Shown: positions 1-10,384 of the stretch, one piece after another
Numbering within the stretch: the first letter of the stretch is position 1
How the letters are laid out: every line of letters starts with the position of its first letter
Assembly (NCBI GenBank): GCA_032433765.1
Contig: JAVIAB010000073.1
Coordinates: 55,727,565-55,791,564, forward strand
Length of the DNA: 64,000 bases
Direction: 5' to 3'
Origin: Megaustenia siamemsis
Taxonomy: Eukaryota > Mollusca > Gastropoda > Stylommatophora > Ariophantidae
Made by a program: the position numbers and the translations under genes
Notes under the pieces: model-generated
Seen by the model: only the letters and a program-made list of their open reading frames with translations
The model's database searches: none
What the model was told of the DNA's origin: nothing

Positions 1-152
1 TACAACACTACAAATTCATTCGTTTTATAACTTACATACACTAAACATTCATTTGTTTTATAGCTTAAATACACTAAACATTCATTTGTTTTATAGCTTA
101 AATACACTAAACATTCATTTGTTTTATAGCTTAAATACACTAAACATTCATG
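1..152. repeat. 33-bp tandem repeat
   Basis: About four and a half head-to-tail copies of a 33-bp unit containing AACATTCATTTGTTTTATAG. The first copy is diverged and the last breaks off at about 152. The array starts at the window edge, so its true length is unknown. No coding signal. Confidence 0.9.
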
Positions 153-717
153 TTTGACAGATGCTTTTAAAATAGTTCCGAATGGATGTCTGCTTACTTT
201 AGCACTTTAGAGTTGAAATATATATAGACTGTATCATTTTAAGTGTGGAATTATAACGACCCTGAATACTATCGTGACAAAGCAAGAAATAGCAATCGTG
301 ACTTTTCTATTAACATATACGCTTTACAAGGATAATTAGTTATAACAATTATGAAATGTTTTCTCTGTATACTCTCTTAATACAGAGAAAACGGAAGTCC
401 CGGTAACAGGAATTAAAGTTAAGAGCATGGGTAAATATACAATCCTTCAACAAGTATCAGAGTTTAAATACTTAGAAACAACATTCATAGAAGTAGGAAA
501 CATAATTAAAGAGACCAATGCAATAAGGCTAAACAAGTGCTGGGACAATAATCACATATTTTATGGCGTAAAGAGGTATCTTTAAACACAAAGGAAGACT
601 TTATGCAGAGTGTATTTATACCTGCCCTGTGCTGTCAGTGTCAAATAAGGACACTTACGGCGAATCATCAGCGTAAATTGGCCACTACAGAAATGCGATC
701 AGCATAAGTATCATGAG

Positions 718-793
718 GGTGTCCGGTTAGCGCAATCGATAGGCGGTTGGCTTACCACGGCAACAGCCGGGGTTCGTACCCTGGCGAGGACAC
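718..793 (+). other. First tRNA-like pol III head of the two-headed SINE
   Basis: It contains TAGCGCAATCG (728-738), a full match to the A-box pattern TRGYNNARNNG, and GGTTCGTACCC (771-781), a B box with one mismatch. The T-arm pairs CCGGG with CCTGG. The ends GTCC (721-724) and GGAC (787-790) pair, but the whole acceptor stem does not. The anticodon arm is poor. I read this as a degenerate tRNA-derived promoter and not as a working tRNA gene. Confidence 0.6.
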
Positions 794-1086
794 CTGGGTT
801 TTACTAATTCCCTAAAAATTAGTGGGAGCCGCGATAGTTCAGTGGTTAGTGAACTGGACTACTACGGACAAGGGGTAGGGTTCGATCCCAACCGACGGCT
901 CCGGGTTCACCCAGCCTTAAATGGGTACCGGATTTTTTCTGGGAAAGTAAAGCAGCACGGGCGTAATACCGACCACATTACCCCAAAAATCATGTGCTGA
1001 AGGTCTGTAAAATATAGGGTCACTAACACCATATTTCCCTATACGCCACTTGGCGTGACGGGGGTACTTTACTTTTTTTTTTTTTT
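718..1086 (+). mobile_element. Two-headed SINE (tRNA-like head fused to SINE-A)
   Basis: A 369-bp insertion bounded by perfect 14-bp direct repeats ATAAGTATCATGAG at 704-717 and 1087-1100. From the left it holds a first tRNA-like head (718-793), a short linker ending at 823, then a full SINE-A (824-1086) with its own tRNA-like head, body and T-rich end. Because one TSD pair encloses both parts, they were probably mobilised as one RNA. The target is the LINE relic around it. The mobilising LINE is not identified. Confidence 0.8.
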
Positions 1087-1243
1087 ATAAGTATCATGAG
1101 ACCGACAAGGAAATAATAACATGATGAAATGCTGGAGCAGTGAGCATATTTTACTGTAAATAGTGACAACAAATCAAATGGGTTGGTCACCTTTAAAGAA
1201 TGAATGAAAACGTCATACCATTCCGGGCTTATATCAAGTTAAT

Positions 1244-1572
1244 AAGTGGATATAGACAGCGAGGAAGACAAAGGAAGTATAGACAGCGAGGAAGACAAAG
1301 GAAATATAGACAGCGAGGAAGACAAAGGAAGTATTGACAGCGAAGAAGACAACGGAAATATAGACAGCGAGGAAGACAAAAGAAATATAGACAGCGAGGA
1401 AGACAAAGGTAATATAGACAGCGAGGAAGACAAAGGAAATATTGACCGCGATGAAGACAAAGAAATATTGACCGCGAGGAAGACAAAGGAAATATAGATC
1501 GAGAGGAAGACAAAGGAAATATAGACAGCGAAGAAGACAAAGGAAATATAGACCGAGAGGAAGACAAAGTAC
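1244..1572. repeat. 27-bp minisatellite
   Basis: About twelve copies of a 27-bp unit including GACAGCGAGGAAGACAAAGG. Because 27 is a multiple of three, frames stay open on both strands: plus gives repeats of IDSEEDKGN, minus gives runs such as AVYISFVFL. The plus frame ends mid-array at 1497 and there is no flanking coding context, so I treat this as a non-coding array. A (CA)n-type tract follows at 1573-1615. Confidence 0.9.
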
Positions 1573-1615
1573 ATACACACACACACGCAAACACGCACAC
1601 GCACACTCACACACA
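1573..1615. repeat. CA-rich microsatellite
   Basis: Imperfect (CA)n run with G interruptions directly after the 27-bp array. Confidence 0.9.
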
Positions 1616-1920
1616 CGATTAGACCATAGTACCGCTAACGATCCCCAGCGCAGAATTCTACCAGAATTTGATTTAAGAAGCGAGAGATGAGCGTAACGTA
1701 TTCTTGGAGCAGGAATGGGAAAAGCTTATTCATACGTGGATTTAAATTGTGATAATCGTGAATACGTGAGTGCAGACAGAAAAGGTACGAAGAGATTCAT
1801 CAAGAAATGAACAGGTCTTCACCTTGCCAAAAAATAGAAGACACCGAAAGACAGAAAGAATCAAGAATAGTTGTGTTTAGGTATGTATTAGACAAGACAA
1901 AATGCATGTGTGTGTACACG

Positions 1921-1942
1921 AACGCACGCACACACACACATA

Positions 1943-1973
<31 letters not shown>

Positions 1974-1992
1974 TTTTTATTTATATATATAG
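1921..1992. repeat. (CA/TG)n and (TA)n microsatellite
   Basis: Alternating CA, TG and TA tract. It lies just outside the 3' end of the LINE-D fragment that begins near 2025 on the minus strand. Confidence 0.85.
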
Positions 1993-2024
1993 CTTCTTCT
2001 TCTTTCCTTCCTCATTTGTTTTTC

Positions 2025-2800
2025 AGCGTCGAGGGGAGATACATTTTGCTCTTCTGTTCGCCTCTGATGCTGTTATGTTTCCTAGTGCTTCTAATAATCC
2101 ATCGATCCATCTTTTTCGTGGTCGACCTTTGTGTCTGGTATTCTCACAACGTTTATTGAGAGCTCGTTGTGTTGTGTTTTGATCTTTCTGCCTTGTCACA
2201 TGGCCAAACCATTTTATCTGTTGTTTCTTTATATATTCTATGGCGGGGGCTATTCCTAGCTTTTTTCTCAGTTCTTCATTTCTATATTATCTCTCATATT
2301 GTTTCCTTTCATTCGTCTGACACATTTAATTTCAGTAGAGATTTTTTTTTTATTGTTCTTGCATCTAGGGTCCATTGGTAGCACAACGTTGAGATGAAGA
2401 TTGTGTTGTATAGTGTCCTTTTTGCCCCTAGAGTTATTTCCTTGTTGAACAAAAGTGGTGATAACTGTCCAATGATTTGACAAGCCTTGTTGCATCTTGA
2501 TTCTATCTCTGCTGTTTGTTACTAAACTACCTAGGTATTTGAATTCCACTACTTGTTTTAGTTGCCGGCCTCTTATAGTTATGTTGTTCTGTTTATTTTT
2601 GGCAACATTCATGACTTTTATTTTGCTGATGTTGATTTTCATGTTGTATTCTGTGCCTGTTCTGTTGAATTTATTTACGTGTTCTTGTAGGTCTTCTATT
2701 GTTTCATGTATTAGTGCCTGATCGTCTGCAAATAAATGTTCGTTGATCTCCTCTGTCTTTGAAGGGTTGACTAACTTCCATATATAGTCCATGTATGTTG
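2025..2800 (-). pseudogene. LINE-D reverse transcriptase fragment
   Basis: A 174-aa minus frame (2268-2792) opens with the RT palm and connection region: LFADDQALIHE (the YADD-type catalytic box in FADD form), then a helix, then VEFKYLGSLVT. After a frameshift the minus strand continues as QIKWFGHVTRQKD and GRPRKRWID down to about 2025, which is the usual LINE C-terminus. The N-terminal endonuclease and first half of RT are missing, so the copy is 5' truncated at the (AT)n tract. A second member is at 7915-9240. Confidence 0.8.
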
Positions 2801-2806
2801 GAAACA

Positions 2807-2866
<60 letters not shown>
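2807..2866. repeat. (AT)n microsatellite
   Basis: About 30 uninterrupted AT units, sitting exactly at the 5' truncation point of the LINE-D fragment. Confidence 0.95.
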
Positions 2867-2870
<4 letters not shown>

Positions 2871-2959
2871 TGACTGGCATTGATTCTTTCGATGATAAGC
2901 TCATTTGTTCATTTCTATCCTTTTAGAAAGAAAAAATACACACGCTTTTTCTATTATGC

Positions 2960-3500
2960 ATTCAAAGTGTCAGGAAGAAGATGTACATTAAAATTTACAA
3001 ACTTTTGTTGTTAAAAATTGAATATTCTGAAACTTTCTTGTTTTCTCTTATTTGATCTTTTTGTTACAAGCAATAATATCATTCATAAATATTTTTCTTT
3101 AGCTAAACATTGTACTTTTTGTGCGGGCTTCACCAATTGAAATCACGTCCGTAAAATATAAATTTTAATCATGAGATGAATGTTCTATCTCAGAACACCT
3201 TCATCTATAAATGTTGCAACATTACCAGTTTTACATCTAAAATGGCATCTTGAGATAAAAACATCGGTAATATTAATCATCAGGACAAATTGTGAATATT
3301 TGTTGAAGTTTGTAATTACAGTTTGAAATATAAATACATTTATGCTTGAAACTGCACCTATAAGTGTGGAGGCCGTTCTAAACAAAAATACCAGTAGTAT
3401 CGTTTTGCACGTAAGAATTGGTTTAGAGAAAACTAATTGTTCACAGATGGCAGTTCGCGGAACTAATTTGTTTGAAATGATTTCGTAGAACACATTTTTT
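2960..3500 (+). repeat. R6 dispersed repeat, copy 1
   Basis: Old, diverged repeat aligning by eye with 39580-40070. Shared landmarks in order are TTGTTGTTAAAA near 3012, a TTTTGTG...GAAAT...AAAATAT block near 3120-3160, and AAAATGGCATCTTGAGAT near 3239. A 102-aa minus frame lies inside but has no recognisable domain. Class unknown. Confidence 0.5.
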
Positions 3501-3829
3501 CCCTACTTAGTCCCCAAAAACAAGAAGTGACATATATGTCATGTGGCGCTTGCATGGCACCTGTTAAGGTTTACTTACTTCGAGTGGTCTATGGTCACCC
3601 TTGCACGTCAAAGGCACCTACACCCCAAACGTCCAGGACATATCACCTTCGGAACTTTATTTCTGATGATGGTTGTCGTTGTTACCGAGCCTTTTACTTG
3701 ATATTTTGGAGTTGAAAAATCACACAATATCACAAATAATATGCCATAATCAAATGTAAAAAAAATACTATTTTTCGTTCTGGTTTATAAAAAATGAACT
3801 ACGATAGCACGCTAAATTTCTGTCCGACA

Positions 3830-3966
3830 TGACGTCATTTTGGAAGGGGCTCTTCGGCTGAATGTCTACAATTGATTGTTTTACTAATAAAATGGCATCT
3901 GATGATTTTGACTACATCCCTATTTTGGGTTTAGGTAGCGATAGCGATGATATCATCAATTGTTAA
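3830..3966 (+). other. CRE palindrome followed by a short acidic ORF
   Basis: A perfect TGACGTCA lies at 3830-3837. An ATG at 3892 opens a 24-codon frame that begins MASDDFDYIPILGLGSDSDD and stops at 3964-3966. The acidic start is the kind seen at the N-terminus of some transposases and nuclear proteins, but it ends at once and nothing downstream continues it. It could be a decayed first exon or chance. Confidence 0.2.
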
Positions 3967-4124
3967 CTGAGGATGACGAAGGCATTGAACTTTATCCATA
4001 AAACTCAGTACTCGGAGCGAAGTATGTTGACATCCTGGTATATGTGTATCTGAGTACTCAGTGCGTAGTATTTTGAAATCGTCGTATATATGTGTCTCAA
4101 TTGCAAGAATATTTTGTTTGTCCA

Positions 4125-4264
4125 GTTCACCATTGAGTGCCTTTTACGCATCGAAGGTTGGCTACCATGGAACGCCATTCCGCTATCTCTTTCTTGCTTT
4201 AATAGTGCATGTTTTCATAGGCGGACTTGTCCATCTTTTGAAATTATGCATCCCTGTTAGTTAG
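4125..4264 (-). pseudogene. LINE-A 3' end, minus strand
   Basis: Reverse complement of the 3' terminal block of LINE-A at 5110-5250: it includes GCGTTCCATGGTAG and ends in GGCACTCAATGGTG. It stands immediately left of the plus-strand LINE-A, so the two 3' ends form an inverted pair about 1 kb apart. Confidence 0.75.
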
Positions 4265-4269
4265 TGACT

Positions 4270-5255
4270 GATATGTAATTTGTAATGGGAACAAACAGCA
4301 ATAATAAAATATAACAAGGAGAACTCTACACCCATTGATATAAAAAGAGGAGTAAGACAAGGATGCATCCTATCACCAAGCTTCTTCAATTTATACACTG
4401 AGCAAATATTTAAAAACATCACTGAGATGCCAGGCCTAAACATTAATGGGAAGATAATCAATAACCTAAGATATGTTGATGATACTGTACTACTAGCAGA
4501 AAATCCTAAAGATCTACAACAATTACTTAATGTAATAAACATGACAAGCAAAAAATATGGACTAGATATGAAGATAAAAAAGACTAAAACTATGATCATA
4601 AACAAACACAATTCTCAAGACCTACAATTAAATATCAAAGTGGAAGGAATACATCTAGAGACAGTTCAGAGCTACAACTACCTTGGACATACTATAACCA
4701 GTGATGGAAAATGTACAACTGAAATAAATAAAAGAAAAGGTATGGCAAAAAGTAATTTCAATGACATGAAAAATATACTAACATCAAAACAAATAACACC
4801 AGGGCTTAAACTAAGAATAGTAAAATGTTACATCTTCTCAATATTCCTGTATGGTGCAGAAACATGGACATTAGACCAGAAAACAGAACAGAAAATTGAA
4901 GCCTTTGAAATGTGGATTTATAGAAGAATAAGTAGAATTGGATGGAAAAGAAAGAAAACAAACGAGGAAGTTTTAAAACAACTAAAAAAGAAAAGAGAAC
5001 TACTAAAAACAATTACAGCAAGACAAATGAAATGTGTGGGTCATGTTAATAGACACAACAGCCTAATAAAAGTAATATTGGAAGGGAAAATACAAGGTAA
5101 AAGAGGCAAGGCAGACCAAGACTAACATGGACGAGTAACATAAAAAGTTGGACAAATCAGCCTATGACAATCTGCACCATCAAAGCAAGAGACAAAGTGG
5201 AATGGCGCTCCATGATAGTCAACATTCGATGCGGAGACGGCACTCAATGGTGATG
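4270..5255 (+). pseudogene. LINE-A reverse transcriptase, 5' truncated
   Basis: One frame runs from about 4270 to the stop after 5122 and holds the RT second half: IKRGVRQGCILSPSFFN (about 4340-4393), YVDDTVLLAE (about 4472-4501), YNYLGHTITSDGK, LYGAETWTLDQ, then the C-terminal RRISRIGW, NEEVL and GHV blocks. This matches RTE/BovB-type LINE polyproteins. After the stop a shifted frame continues with RPRLTWTSNIKSW and ends near a (GATGAT) tail at 5250-5263. Endonuclease and N-terminal RT are absent. The palm keeps both catalytic aspartates of YVDD, but with only half the protein it cannot be autonomous. Confidence 0.85.
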
Positions 5256-5479
5256 ATGATGATTAAAGCAGTGGTTAATTAGAATTATCCCGTATGTTAC
5301 CGGGGCCTCATTATGAGGGAGGTAAAAAATAGTGACACTGTGACCTTCCAGGCTGGTCGTAAGAGGCGACTAAGGAAGTTGATCCATGGCTTGACAAGCT
5401 GTCATTGTAAAAAGCATTGTTATGGATACAGAGCAATAGATTTTAGAAGCAGTGATCACTGCAATATGTGCCATTTTGG

Positions 5480-5565
5480 CACGCAAGGTTTCTGTTTTTG
5501 AGATTGTGGTTCTGCCCTATGTGCCGTCTTCGGCTCGAAAGGACAATATATAGATAATTAGAATT
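5480..5565 (+). mobile_element. LINE-H 3' end fragment
   Basis: CTGCCCTATGTGCCGTCTTC followed by GGCTCGAAAGGACAATA and a TAGATAA tail. It matches the end of LINE-H at 56750-56795 (CGCCCTATGGGCCGGCTTCG). The 200 bp to its left (5280-5480) are unclassified and may be a SINE body sharing this LINE tail. Confidence 0.6.
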
Positions 5566-5625
5566 ATATATCCTAACTTTCTTGAACTATTAATATTGTT
5601 ATTGTTTCCTTACATGCTTTATATT

Positions 5626-6772
5626 CTTCTTCTTCTACCTTTTTAGCTCCAAGTGGAGCATAGGTCTTCAACAAACACTTTCCAAGTCGTTCTGTCTTTT
5701 GCGATTCTATTAAGATCATTCCATGTCTTCCCCATCATCTTCATCTCTGCTTCGATCTGTCTTCTCCAAGAATTCCTTGGTCTTCCTCTTTGTTTTTTCC
5801 CCTGGGGATTCCAAAAAGGGGCCTGTTGTGTAATACTCTCGGCTTCCGTAGCATGTGTCCTATCCAGCGCCATCGTCTTCGCTGTATCTCTTTATCCACT
5901 GGTGTTTGACTGGAACATTTCCATAATGCTATGTTAGTGATTTTGTCCTGCCATTTCCATCCTTTTATCCTGCGTAAGCATCCATTAATGAACGTCTGTA
6001 TCTTCGTGATTGTCAATTTTGTTGTTCTCCATGTTTCATAGCCAAATAATAGGACCGCTTTAACATTTGAGTTGAAAATTTTTATTGTAATATTTAACCT
6101 AATTTCTAAGGATTTCCATATATTTCCCAGTGCAATGAAAGTTCCTCTTGCTTTTGATATCCTTATTTTGGTATCATTTTCTGTTCCTCACTCTTTATCT
6201 ATATTACTGCCCAGATATATGTAAGATTGTACATCTAATAGAGGTATTTCTCCTAGTTTTATTTGGTTATTGCCAACTGTATTAATTCTCATAATGTTGG
6301 TCTTATCTCTATTAATCTTCAGTCCTAGCTGTTGTGATCTCTCATCGAGTATGCTCATTTTAACCTGCATCTGTTGATGGCTGTGTGATAGGAGAGCTAT
6401 GTCATCAGCAAAGTCTAAATCATCAAGTTGTTTGGTCAGTAACCACTGGATTCCATTTCTGTTGTTTTGAGTTATTTTCTATAATCCAATCTACTAACCA
6501 GTAGAAAGAGAAATGGAGACAGAAGGCATCGTTGCCTTACTCCTGTTCTTATTTCAAATGCTTCTGCAATCTGTCCTTCATGCACCACACTACATTTAGT
6601 TCCTTCATACATTGTTTCTATCAGGTTAATAAACTTTATGGGGATTCCGTAGTAACTCAACAACTTCCGAAGCATTCTTCTGTCTAAACTATAAAATGCC
6701 TTTTCGTAATTTATGAATCCATTATAAAGTGGGGATTTTAGTTCTAAACTTTGTTCAACTATTCTTTATATA
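5626..6772 (-). mobile_element. LINE-B copy 1, with 12-bp TSD
   Basis: A 1147-bp insertion flanked by perfect ATGCTTTATATT at 5614-5625 and 6773-6784. Reading the minus strand: LDRRMLRKLLSYYG, then EIRTGVRQRCLLSPFLFLL (RT motif at about 6500-6560), then FADDIALLSHSH (catalytic box near 6395-6412), then VQSYIYLGSNID, then FINGCLRRIKGW, then RRRWRWIGHMLRKP and GRPRNSWRRQIEAE. Several frameshifts and stops separate these pieces. The 5' part is missing. The 3' tail is GA-rich (AGAAGAAGAA), unlike the GATGAT tails of LINE-A, C and G. Confidence 0.88.
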
Positions 6773-6835
6773 ATGCTTTATATTACCTCCTCAAAAATTA
6801 AGCAATACATGGGTCCTCTACATAAAGATTCATCA

Positions 6836-7290
6836 TCATCATGTGCCATACCGGTTGGCGTAGGCGATCATGTCCTTCCACAATCTTCTATCTACAGTGC
6901 ATCGTATCAGTTCTTTTGTTGACTGTTTTCCATGCCATGACACCAAGCTATCCAGTATTTTCTCTCTTTGTCGTCTGCGATCTCTCTTTCCTTTTATTTT
7001 GCCAGTTGTAACCAAGTATTCCAACTTTCCTCTTCTCATGATGTGCCCGAAAATGTTGATTGTTTCTTTCTGATTTTTTAGGAGCTTCCTTTATGTGTTG
7101 GCCTCTTTGAGAACTTTCTCATTGTTGCTCTTTTTAGCTGTCTAGCAAACTTTCAACATTCTTCTGAGAAATCCCATCTCTGTGGCCTCTAATCGTCTTT
7201 TCATCGTTTGTCTACTGTCTATGATTCGTTTTCCTAGGTTAGAATTGGTTCTATATAACACAGATGAACTCTTTTTATCATTTCTATTGT
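6836..7290 (-). pseudogene. LINE-C 3' end
   Basis: Minus-strand C-terminal block of LINE-C: GHIMRRGKLEYLVTTGKIKG and then KILDSLVSWHGKQSTKEL, close to the better copy at 57631-57969. Upstream pieces (LEATEMGFLRRMLKV) lie in other frames. The tail is the GATGATGATGA end at 6830-6840. Confidence 0.8.
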
Positions 7291-7556
7291 AAAACATAAA
7301 GATTAACAAGGAAAAAAAAAACTTTAGATAAAGAGCATACCTCAGAGATAAAAATACGAATAGACGCTTTAGAAGAAATATAACAATAGCTGAATCATTG
7401 CCTCATTTCTGGAGTCTAAGGGGAAAAGGGTGGAGGGTGGGATGGGAGTCATGTGACCGTAGAATAATGTTGTGCGGTCAGGATGGCTGCAGACTAGGTG
7501 TCGCTGTGATTTGTTGTAGATGGTTGTGTGATTTATAAGGAGTAATGTGATGAATT

Positions 7557-7806
7557 GGGAACCACGATAGCTCAGTGGTTAGTAAACTGAACTACAAAGG
7601 ACAAGAGATCGGGTTCAATCCTGATCGACGGCTTCCGCGTTCACCCAGCCTTAAATTGATACCAAATTTTTTTCTCAGAAAACAAATCGGAACGAGTATA
7701 ATACCGACCAGATTACCCCAAACAATCATGTGCCGAAGGTATATACAAATTATAGTCATTAACTCTATATTCTCAATACGCCACTTGGCGTGACGTTGTC
7801 CTTTAC
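7557..7806 (+). mobile_element. SINE-A, plus strand
   Basis: Begins GGGAACCACGATAGCTCAG, contains box A TAGCTCAGTGG and box B GGTTCAATCC, then the SINE-A body and the terminal CGCCACTTGGCG hairpin motif, ending near CCTTTACT. Somewhat diverged. No clear TSD. Confidence 0.88.
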
Positions 7807-7914
7807 TCACTTTCTTTAATGTTTTGAATTCCAATGGATTTTAAATAGCACCAGCAAAGTAACAACGGCAGTAGGTTATACAGATCCCATCAAAATCAAA
7901 GCAAGATCAGCACA

Positions 7915-9240
7915 AAAATAAGAATGCTTTCTATGACTTCTGCTGTTCATCATATACATGAAACACATTTAAAAACTAACAAATCAACGGAAAGGGACGA
8001 AATCAACGAGCTTCTTTTCGCAGGCGACAATTTGGAATTGATACACGCGAAAAAAGAAGGCACGCAAGAACATCTAGACAGAATAAAAGAGCTGGAGAAG
8101 AACATATGAAAATAAACATAAACAAAACAGAAGTAATGACACTGTCAAAAGAAACGAAATTGATGAACACAGTGAGAAGTGGTAATACCCTAAAACAAAT
8201 GAAGGAATGTCAGATACTTAGGAAACACCCTGACATATAACAACGTGCAAGCAAACAGAAATAGATTCAAGATGTAATAAAGCCTGTCAAGTTATTGGAC
8301 AGATTCCACTACTCCTGCCTAACAAAGAGGCTAACGTTAGAAGCTAAGCTAGCTATTATAAGACTATCTTTATCTCAACGTTGTGCTACCAGTGCCAGAC
8401 ATGAACCTTTTCTTCTTCTACCTTTTTAGCTCCCAGTGGAGCATAGGTCTTCAACAAACACTTTCCAAGTCGTTCTGTCTTTTGTCATTCTTTTAAGATC
8501 ATTCCATGTCTTCCCCATCATCTTCATCTCTGCTTCCATTTGTCTTCTCCAAGAATTCCTTGGTCTTCCTCTTTGTCTTTTCCCCTGGGGATTCCAAAAA
8601 AGGGCTTGTTGTGTAATACTCTCACTTGGCTTCCGTAGTGTGTGTCCTATCCAGCGCCATCATCTTCGTTGTATCTCTTTATCCACTGGTGTTTGACTGG
8701 TACCTTTCCATAATTCTATGTTAGTGATTTTTGTCCTGGCATAACCATCCTTTTATTCTGCGTAAGCATCCATTAATGAAAGTCTGTATCTTCGTGATTG
8801 TCAATTTTGTTGTTCTCCATGTTTCACAGCCATATAATAGGACCGCCTTAACATTTGAGTTGAACATTTTTATTTGTGTGCCAGACATGGACCTTTTACT
8901 CAAGAAATATTAGAAAAATAACCACCACATAAATGAAGTGTGTCAGACACATGACAGGAAACAACCTGAAGGAAAAAAAATCAGAAGTGAAGAGTTACTG
9001 AAAAAAGACTCGGAACGGAACCAGTTATTGAATACATGAAGCGACAACAGATAAAGTGGTTCGGGCATGTGATAAGACATAAAGACCTACATCTAAATAC
9101 AACGAGTCACCAACAAACGATAGTAGAACACCAGACCATAAGACCGACCAAGAAAAAAATTTGGATCAAAAATACTATAAACACTCGTAGGTATAACAGC
9201 AGAAAAGACCAACAGAAGAGCAAGAAACAGTGAACCTTAT
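7915..9240 (+). pseudogene. LINE-D remnant, split by LINE-B
   Basis: Plus-strand pieces related to the LINE-D copy at 2025-2800: ELLFAGDNLELIHAKK (decayed catalytic box, second position changed from ADD to AGD) near 8010-8055, then a YLG-like block, then after the insertion KRQQIKWFGHVIRHKD at about 9036-9085 and a basic tail to 9233. Many stops. Interrupted at 8412-8877. Confidence 0.7.
8412..8877 (-). mobile_element. LINE-B copy 2, with 20-bp TSD
   Basis: A 466-bp, strongly 5'-truncated copy of the LINE-B 3' end, minus strand, with the frame AVLLYGCETWRTTKLTITK and FINGCLRRIKGW. It is flanked by GTGCCAGACATGRACCTTTT at 8392-8411 and 8878-8897 (one mismatch in 20). It interrupts the older LINE-D relic. 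Confidence 0.9.
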
Positions 9241-9323
9241 CTTTCTTCCACTCCGGAAGGCAAATGAGAAAAGAAACAAGCAAACAAATTCAGAGAGAAA
9301 GAAAGCAATACAGAAATAAAGAA

Positions 9324-9326
9324 GGA

Positions 9327-9413
<87 letters not shown>
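9324..9413. repeat. (GAAA)n microsatellite
   Basis: About 22 GAAA units, nearly perfect. A short poly-C (9473-9483) and poly-A (9484-9500) pair follows. Confidence 0.95.
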
Positions 9414-9415
<2 letters not shown>

Positions 9416-9972
9416 CGAATAACGACCTGAGCAATTGTAACGAAGTGTTCGGGTCTGAGTTTTTATTTCTGCCCCCCCCCCCCAAAAAAAAAAAAAAAAA
9501 CCCTTAACTTTAGACATAAAATTAGAACTGTCTCTGGTTAGTTATCACACCATTGTTTTCTATAACGAATTTGCTGTCAGGTTTTGTGATACTATTGAAA
9601 TAAAATATTGTTTTGTTTTCTATTTTGTCCTGCGTATATAACATTACTATTCCCTTACATGTATTTTTTAAATGTTTACAGAGCAAACATTCTTTCACAA
9701 ATATTTTATTTAGAAATAGGTGTCCGATTATCCAACTGCAATTTTTAAAGATTACTATAAACAACAGTTTCGGGACAAGACGATGCAACAGTTACATGAC
9801 CAGGCAAATCAGGCTACACAAATTAAACACCATGAAAGACGATTGACAAAACCAACAAGGCAGTAAACCTGCTAAGAGCATGAATTTTCCAAAAGGAAAC
9901 ATATGGTCGCCAATCATGGACATATTCAACAATAAAGAAAATTGATTAATTCGAAATCATTCTTATACAGAA

Positions 9973-10234
9973 GTAAAGAGTAAAGTAAAGCGACCCCGTC
10001 GCGCCAGGTGGTGTATATGGAATATGGTGTTAGTGACCATACATTTTACAGACCATCAGCACATGATTTTGATGTAATGTGGTCGGTATTACGCCCGTGC
10101 CGCTTTACTTTCCCAGGACAAAATCCGGTACCCGTTAAAGGGTGGGTGAACTCGGAAGCCGTCGGTTGGGATAGAACCCTAACCTCTTGTCTTTTGTAGT
10201 CCATTTCACTAACCAGTGAGCTATCGCGGCTCCC
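9973..10234 (-). mobile_element. SINE-A, minus strand, 12-bp TSD
   Basis: A 262-bp insertion between perfect TCTTATACAGAA copies at 9961-9972 and 10235-10246. The tRNA-like head is at the right end (GAGCTATCGCGGCTCCC). The left end is AGTAAAGAGTAAAG, the complement of the T-rich 3' end. Confidence 0.93.
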
Positions 10235-10384
10235 TCTTATACAGAACGGAATAGTACAATTCCTTGGATAGGGAAAACAGCAATAACGATTTATTAAAAG
10301 ACCTGAACATTATGAAGATAATTGAGTTATAACGAGCTCTTGCAGACGAATTTAAAATACTACTGCAACATCACATGATCCAAA

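Larger units (their letters stand above)
361..1240 (+). pseudogene. Degraded LINE RT 3' region, split by a SINE
   Basis: Fragments of a non-LTR retrotransposon C-terminal region read on the plus strand through frameshifts and stops. At 450-490 the frame gives QVSEFKYLETTF, the counterpart of the FKYLG motif that follows the RT palm in RTE-type LINEs. At 1160-1230 the frame gives KWVGHL then RMNENVIPF, the usual GHV-RM block. The two parts are separated by the SINE insertion at 718-1086. There is no intact catalytic site, so this is an inactive relic. Confidence 0.6.

Noticed and set aside
718..793. A functional tRNA gene
   Set aside because: Boxes A and B are present, but the acceptor and anticodon stems pair poorly and the block shares a TSD with a SINE.
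1229..1616. Three overlapping 125-aa minus-strand proteins and an acidic plus-strand protein
   Set aside because: All frames are open because the minisatellite period is 27 bp; no supporting start context or homology.
3185..3493. 102-aa minus-strand gene
   Set aside because: Lies within R6, and the related copy at 39.6-40.1 kb does not keep the frame.
3892..3966. N-terminus of a piggyBac-type transposase
   Set aside because: Only an acidic 24-residue frame; no DDD catalytic core or TIR nearby, so the resemblance is too weak.
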